This document shows, piece by piece, positions 61,871 through 64,000 of a DNA stretch of 64,000 bases (the stretch's first letter is position 1; every line of letters starts with the position of its first letter). Below the pieces are notes generated by a model. That model was given only the letters and a program-made list of their open reading frames with translations. It was not told where the DNA came from and ran no database searches. The stretch covers positions 1-64,000 of the forward strand of contig CAYXNR010000001.1 of NCBI GenBank assembly GCA_964466595.1, written 5' to 3'. The stretch is from JABDGC01 sp964466595 (GTDB lineage Bacteria; Pseudomonadota; Gammaproteobacteria; DSM-16500). Both the position numbers and the translations under genes were made by a program.

Positions 61871-61970
61871 CATTGCTAGCAAAGCGAAGCAACTCATTAG
61901 GAACTGCCCTCGCTAGCAGCGCTAGCAAACCACTGAAGAGTTGTCATTGCGAGCAAAGCGGAGCAATCCA
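61871..61970. repeat. REP-like 'cattgcgagcaaagcg' intergenic repeats
   Basis: Two related copies, CATTGCTAGCAAAGCGAAGC (61871-61890) and CATTGCGAGCAAAGCGGAGC (61945-61964), followed by AACT or AATCC, with GCTAGCAGCGCTAGC palindromic sequence between. This family differs from the TGTCATTCTGAGC and MITE-like repeats elsewhere in the window. The gap 61756-61989 holds no gene. Confidence 0.75.
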
Positions 61971-61989
61971 CAAAGGATGAATAACACAC

Positions 61990-62757
61990 ATGACCAGTTT
62001 ACCGCTTATAGCCCTTCTTCGACCTTGGCTTTTACCACCAGGTATAAATATTTTATTTGCTCTCCTTGGCTTTGGTTTTTATTTCTATCATCGAAGAATA
62101 GGTAAAATGCTTCTTTTTCTGAGTTTTTTCAGTCTCTGGTTATTTAGTGCGCCTATTTTTTCTTATCATCTCATTGAAATTTTACAAAATAAATATCCCT
62201 CACTGAGCTTGAATTCCCTAGCTACAACACCTCCACATGCTGCTATTGTCGTTTTAGGCGGCGGCAATTTAATCTCAGTTGAATTAGGTTACAAACCTCT
62301 GGTTTCAGACACCAGCTTAAAACGAATTCATTATGCTGCGCTTTTACATCAAAAAACAAAACTACCCCTGATCTTATCCGGCGGCAGAGAGGCCGGCGCC
62401 AAGCTCAGCGAAGCAGAGGTGATGCTGCAAACACTTCAAGAAAGCTTTCACATTATGACTGCCATGAAAGAAGATCAAAGCAAGAATACCGCTGATGAAA
62501 GTAAATTTTTAGCACCGCTTTTAAAGCAACAGGGTTTGAAGGTAATTTATTTAGTCACCAATGCCTGGCACATGCCACGCAGTGTTTATATCTTTCAAAA
62601 AGAAGGGATTCAGGTTATTCCCGCGCCAATGGGCTATGAGGTTTATGATCATCGCTATAGTTTATTAAGCTTCATACCCGATATGCAGGCTTTGGCAGCC
62701 ACCTCGCTTGCCATTCATGAGTTTATTGGTTTGCTGTGGTATCATCTGCGCTATTAG
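61990..62757 (+). CDS. ElyC/YdcF-like DUF218 membrane protein
   Basis: A 255-residue protein: two membrane helices in the first 60 residues (PPGINILFALLGFGFYFY, LLFLSFFSLWLFSAPI), then a DUF218 domain with AAIVVLGGG, a LILSGG strand and LVTNAWHMPRSVYIFQKEG. E. coli ElyC (YcbC) of this type is tied to envelope and lipid-carrier metabolism, which suits its place beside a polysaccharide locus; that link is inference. AAGGA lies 13 bases before ATG 61990. Confidence 0.85.
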   Translation: MTSLPLIALLRPWLLPPGINILFALLGFGFYFYHRRIGKMLLFLSFFSLWLFSAPIFSYHLIEILQNKYPSLSLNSLATTPPHAAIVVLGGGNLISVELGYKPLVSDTSLKRIHYAALLHQKTKLPLILSGGREAGAKLSEAEVMLQTLQESFHIMTAMKEDQSKNTADESKFLAPLLKQQGLKVIYLVTNAWHMPRSVYIFQKEGIQVIPAPMGYEVYDHRYSLLSFIPDMQALAATSLAIHEFIGLLWYHLRY

Positions 62758-62804
62758 ACCTTCTGAAAAGATTCAAGGAGCGTCTTGGCGACGAAGAAGC
62801 TCTC

Positions 62805-63527
62805 TTAAACAAGCTTCCGCGATGCTTCTCTTGTATTTTTCTCATCCACCAAATCTTCAAACTGTTTTGTGTTTGGATTAAAACATTGTAAAATGCCCTC
62901 GGTTAAATCAAAACGCCAAGCATGTAAATGGAGCAAGCCGGCATCCACTTTTTCTTTAATCCAGGGAAAGGTCAATAGATTCTTATAAGAAATAGACAGA
63001 GAATGTTCCTCGCAAACCTGAGCCTGCTTTTCTAGCGGTTGATCGCAAGCTTGGGTGAGTGCTTTTTCTTTTGCTTCTTTTGCAATACTCATCCAACTGC
63101 TAATAAAGTTACTATGTCCCGCAGCTGTTTTTCCATCTTTTAGCAAGCTTAGTATACCACCACAATGACTATGGCCGAGAACAATAATATTTTGTACCTT
63201 CAAACCTTGCACGGCAAATTCTAAGGCGGCGCTGGTTCCATGGTGTTTCCGATCATCATCGCAGGGCGGAACGAGATTAGCTACATTTCGCACCACAAAA
63301 AGCTGACCGGGGGCACTATTTAAAATGATTGAGGGATCGACTCGAGAATCACTACAAGCCACCACCATGGTTTTCGGTTGTTGACCTTCTTTCACGAGAC
63401 CTTGATAGATGTAGAGATAATGTGAATTATTAAAATAATTAGTACGAAATTGTTCATAACCATGAATGAGTCGCTTAATTTCTGGCGTATGCTTGGTATA
63501 CAAGCGATTTTTTATAGGTTGTTTCAT
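62805..63527 (-). CDS. Beta-class carbonic anhydrase
   Basis: A cytoplasmic zinc enzyme that interconverts CO2 and bicarbonate. The zinc and catalytic motifs are complete: VVACSDSRVDP (Cys, Asp, Arg) and VLGHSHCGGI (His, Cys), with FVVRNVANLVPP between them. The start is uncertain: ATG 63527 (240 residues) gives a usual N-terminus, while an in-frame ATG at 63578 adds 17 residues; neither has a clear Shine-Dalgarno. It converges with the ElyC-like gene. After about residue 222 a short polar tail (DEKNTREASRKLV) follows. Confidence 0.92.
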   Translation of the reverse strand: MKQPIKNRLYTKHTPEIKRLIHGYEQFRTNYFNNSHYLYIYQGLVKEGQQPKTMVVACSDSRVDPSIILNSAPGQLFVVRNVANLVPPCDDDRKHHGTSAALEFAVQGLKVQNIIVLGHSHCGGILSLLKDGKTAAGHSNFISSWMSIAKEAKEKALTQACDQPLEKQAQVCEEHSLSISYKNLLTFPWIKEKVDAGLLHLHAWRFDLTEGILQCFNPNTKQFEDLVDEKNTREASRKLV

Positions 63528-63658
63528 GATAAAAGCTAAGGGTACCTTGAAAAACTGGTATCTTCGATTATAAAACATTTTCTGAGCTTACCCTAGTAAA
63601 TTAGTAAGCATTCACGAATACTTGATTTTACAGAAAAAAGCTAGCTCTAAAATAGATC

Positions 63659-64000
63659 TTAGTATCCTAAAAATAACTTTCGGAGATCCTTGGGTCCCAG
63701 TACTCTGCTGAGTTCAGAGAAAATAACATAAATTAAGAAAAGAAAGATAATCCAAATTTGAACCCCCCAAAATCGAGGGTAGGCTAATTCCTGCAGCAAT
63801 TGCTGAAAGGCTAGTCCGAAACTTTTAGCCTCGCGCCATCTTCGCAATAAAAAATCCAAGAGCTGTGCCAGTAAGACAAAAAAGCTATAGACGAGTAATT
63901 TCCAACTAATATTATAGACCAGTGCTTTATTCGGAAAAAGATTAATAAAGGGCAGACTGCGCACAATAATAATCACCTTAGCTGCGATCAAGGCACCGAG
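63659..64000 (-). CDS. Membrane protein, 5' end beyond the window
   Basis: The frame is open to the right edge, and the residues before the first Met (ALIAAK) fit a continuing protein, so this is the C-terminal 113 or so residues of a longer gene. It shows about three membrane segments (IIIVRSLPFINL region, WKLLVYSFFVLLAQLLDFLL, FWGVQIWIIFLFLIYVIFSEL) and a short basic end. I recognise no functional motif; conserved hypothetical membrane protein. Confidence 0.65.
   Translation of the reverse strand, partial: LGALIAAKVIIIVRSLPFINLFPNKALVYNISWKLLVYSFFVLLAQLLDFLLRRWREAKSFGLAFQQLLQELAYPRFWGVQIWIIFLFLIYVIFSELSRVLGPKDLRKLFLGY

Noticed and set aside
1..64000. Prophage, IS transposase, tRNA or rRNA genes
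   Set aside because: No transposase, integrase, capsid or tail gene, and no tRNA- or rRNA-like sequence, was seen in any intergenic gap.

Overview
The window is AT-rich bacterial DNA of a gammaproteobacterial type. Several features point to an intracellular or host-associated member of the Legionellales (a Coxiellaceae/Legionellaceae-like lineage): very large cytosolic alpha-helical proteins without signal peptides, proteins with eukaryote-like or host-directed modules (a ubiquitin-like domain, a C-terminal CaaX box, SpvC/OspF-like phosphothreonine-lyase modules), acidic or polar C-termini like Dot/Icm secretion signals, and intergenic REP/MITE-like repeats. The lineage is inferred from gene content only; no rRNA or tRNA gene, IS transposase, prophage or CRISPR array was seen.

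1-15 kb: a ubiquitin-like/lyase-module fusion gene; a scarred patch (histidine-kinase remnant, GNAT gene, gene stub) lying between two copies of the 3' end of an acyl-CoA dehydrogenase gene; a phasin-like gene, lysA and the dehydrogenase; a PPTase, receiver and degenerate HisKA mini-operon; an isochorismatase-fold protein without its cysteine; membrane proteins, a secreted S53 peptidase and DctA; then two tandem SpvC-like paralogues, the first broken by a stop codon. 15-24.5 kb: the three-gene pntAA-pntAB-pntB transhydrogenase operon, a putative CaaX-box effector, MltB with a Shine-Dalgarno-occluding hairpin, a cold-shock protein, a diguanylate cyclase, a host-attachment-family protein and a CFA-like methyltransferase. 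24.5-39.5 kb: two giant putative effectors (1858 and about 1350 residues, the second with a GxSxG hydrolase domain similar to DUF2235), a KfrA-like protein, a thioredoxin-like protein, a DUF4442 protein, an M32 carboxypeptidase and two copies of a MITE-like repeat.

39.5-61.8 kb is one surface-polysaccharide locus. It encodes export and chain-length proteins (Wza and Wzz types), Wzx and Wzy candidates, one GT4 glycosyltransferase, a PglC-type initiating transferase, and what looks like two complete sugar-nucleotide routes: PglF/PglE/PglD-like (UDP-di-N-acetylbacillosamine) and WbpA/B/E/D/I-like (UDP-ManNAc3NAcA). It also carries an asparagine-synthetase-type amidotransferase, a glucuronyl C5-epimerase-like protein and three tandem secreted beta-helix paralogues, suggesting an amidated and possibly epimerised uronic-acid-containing polymer. 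The window ends with an ElyC/YdcF-like protein, a beta carbonic anhydrase and a membrane protein cut by the right edge.

The strongest leads are the SpvC-like module family (three genes, one fused to a ubiquitin-like domain) and the CaaX-box protein. Functions were assigned by reading motifs against remembered family signatures; no database search was possible.
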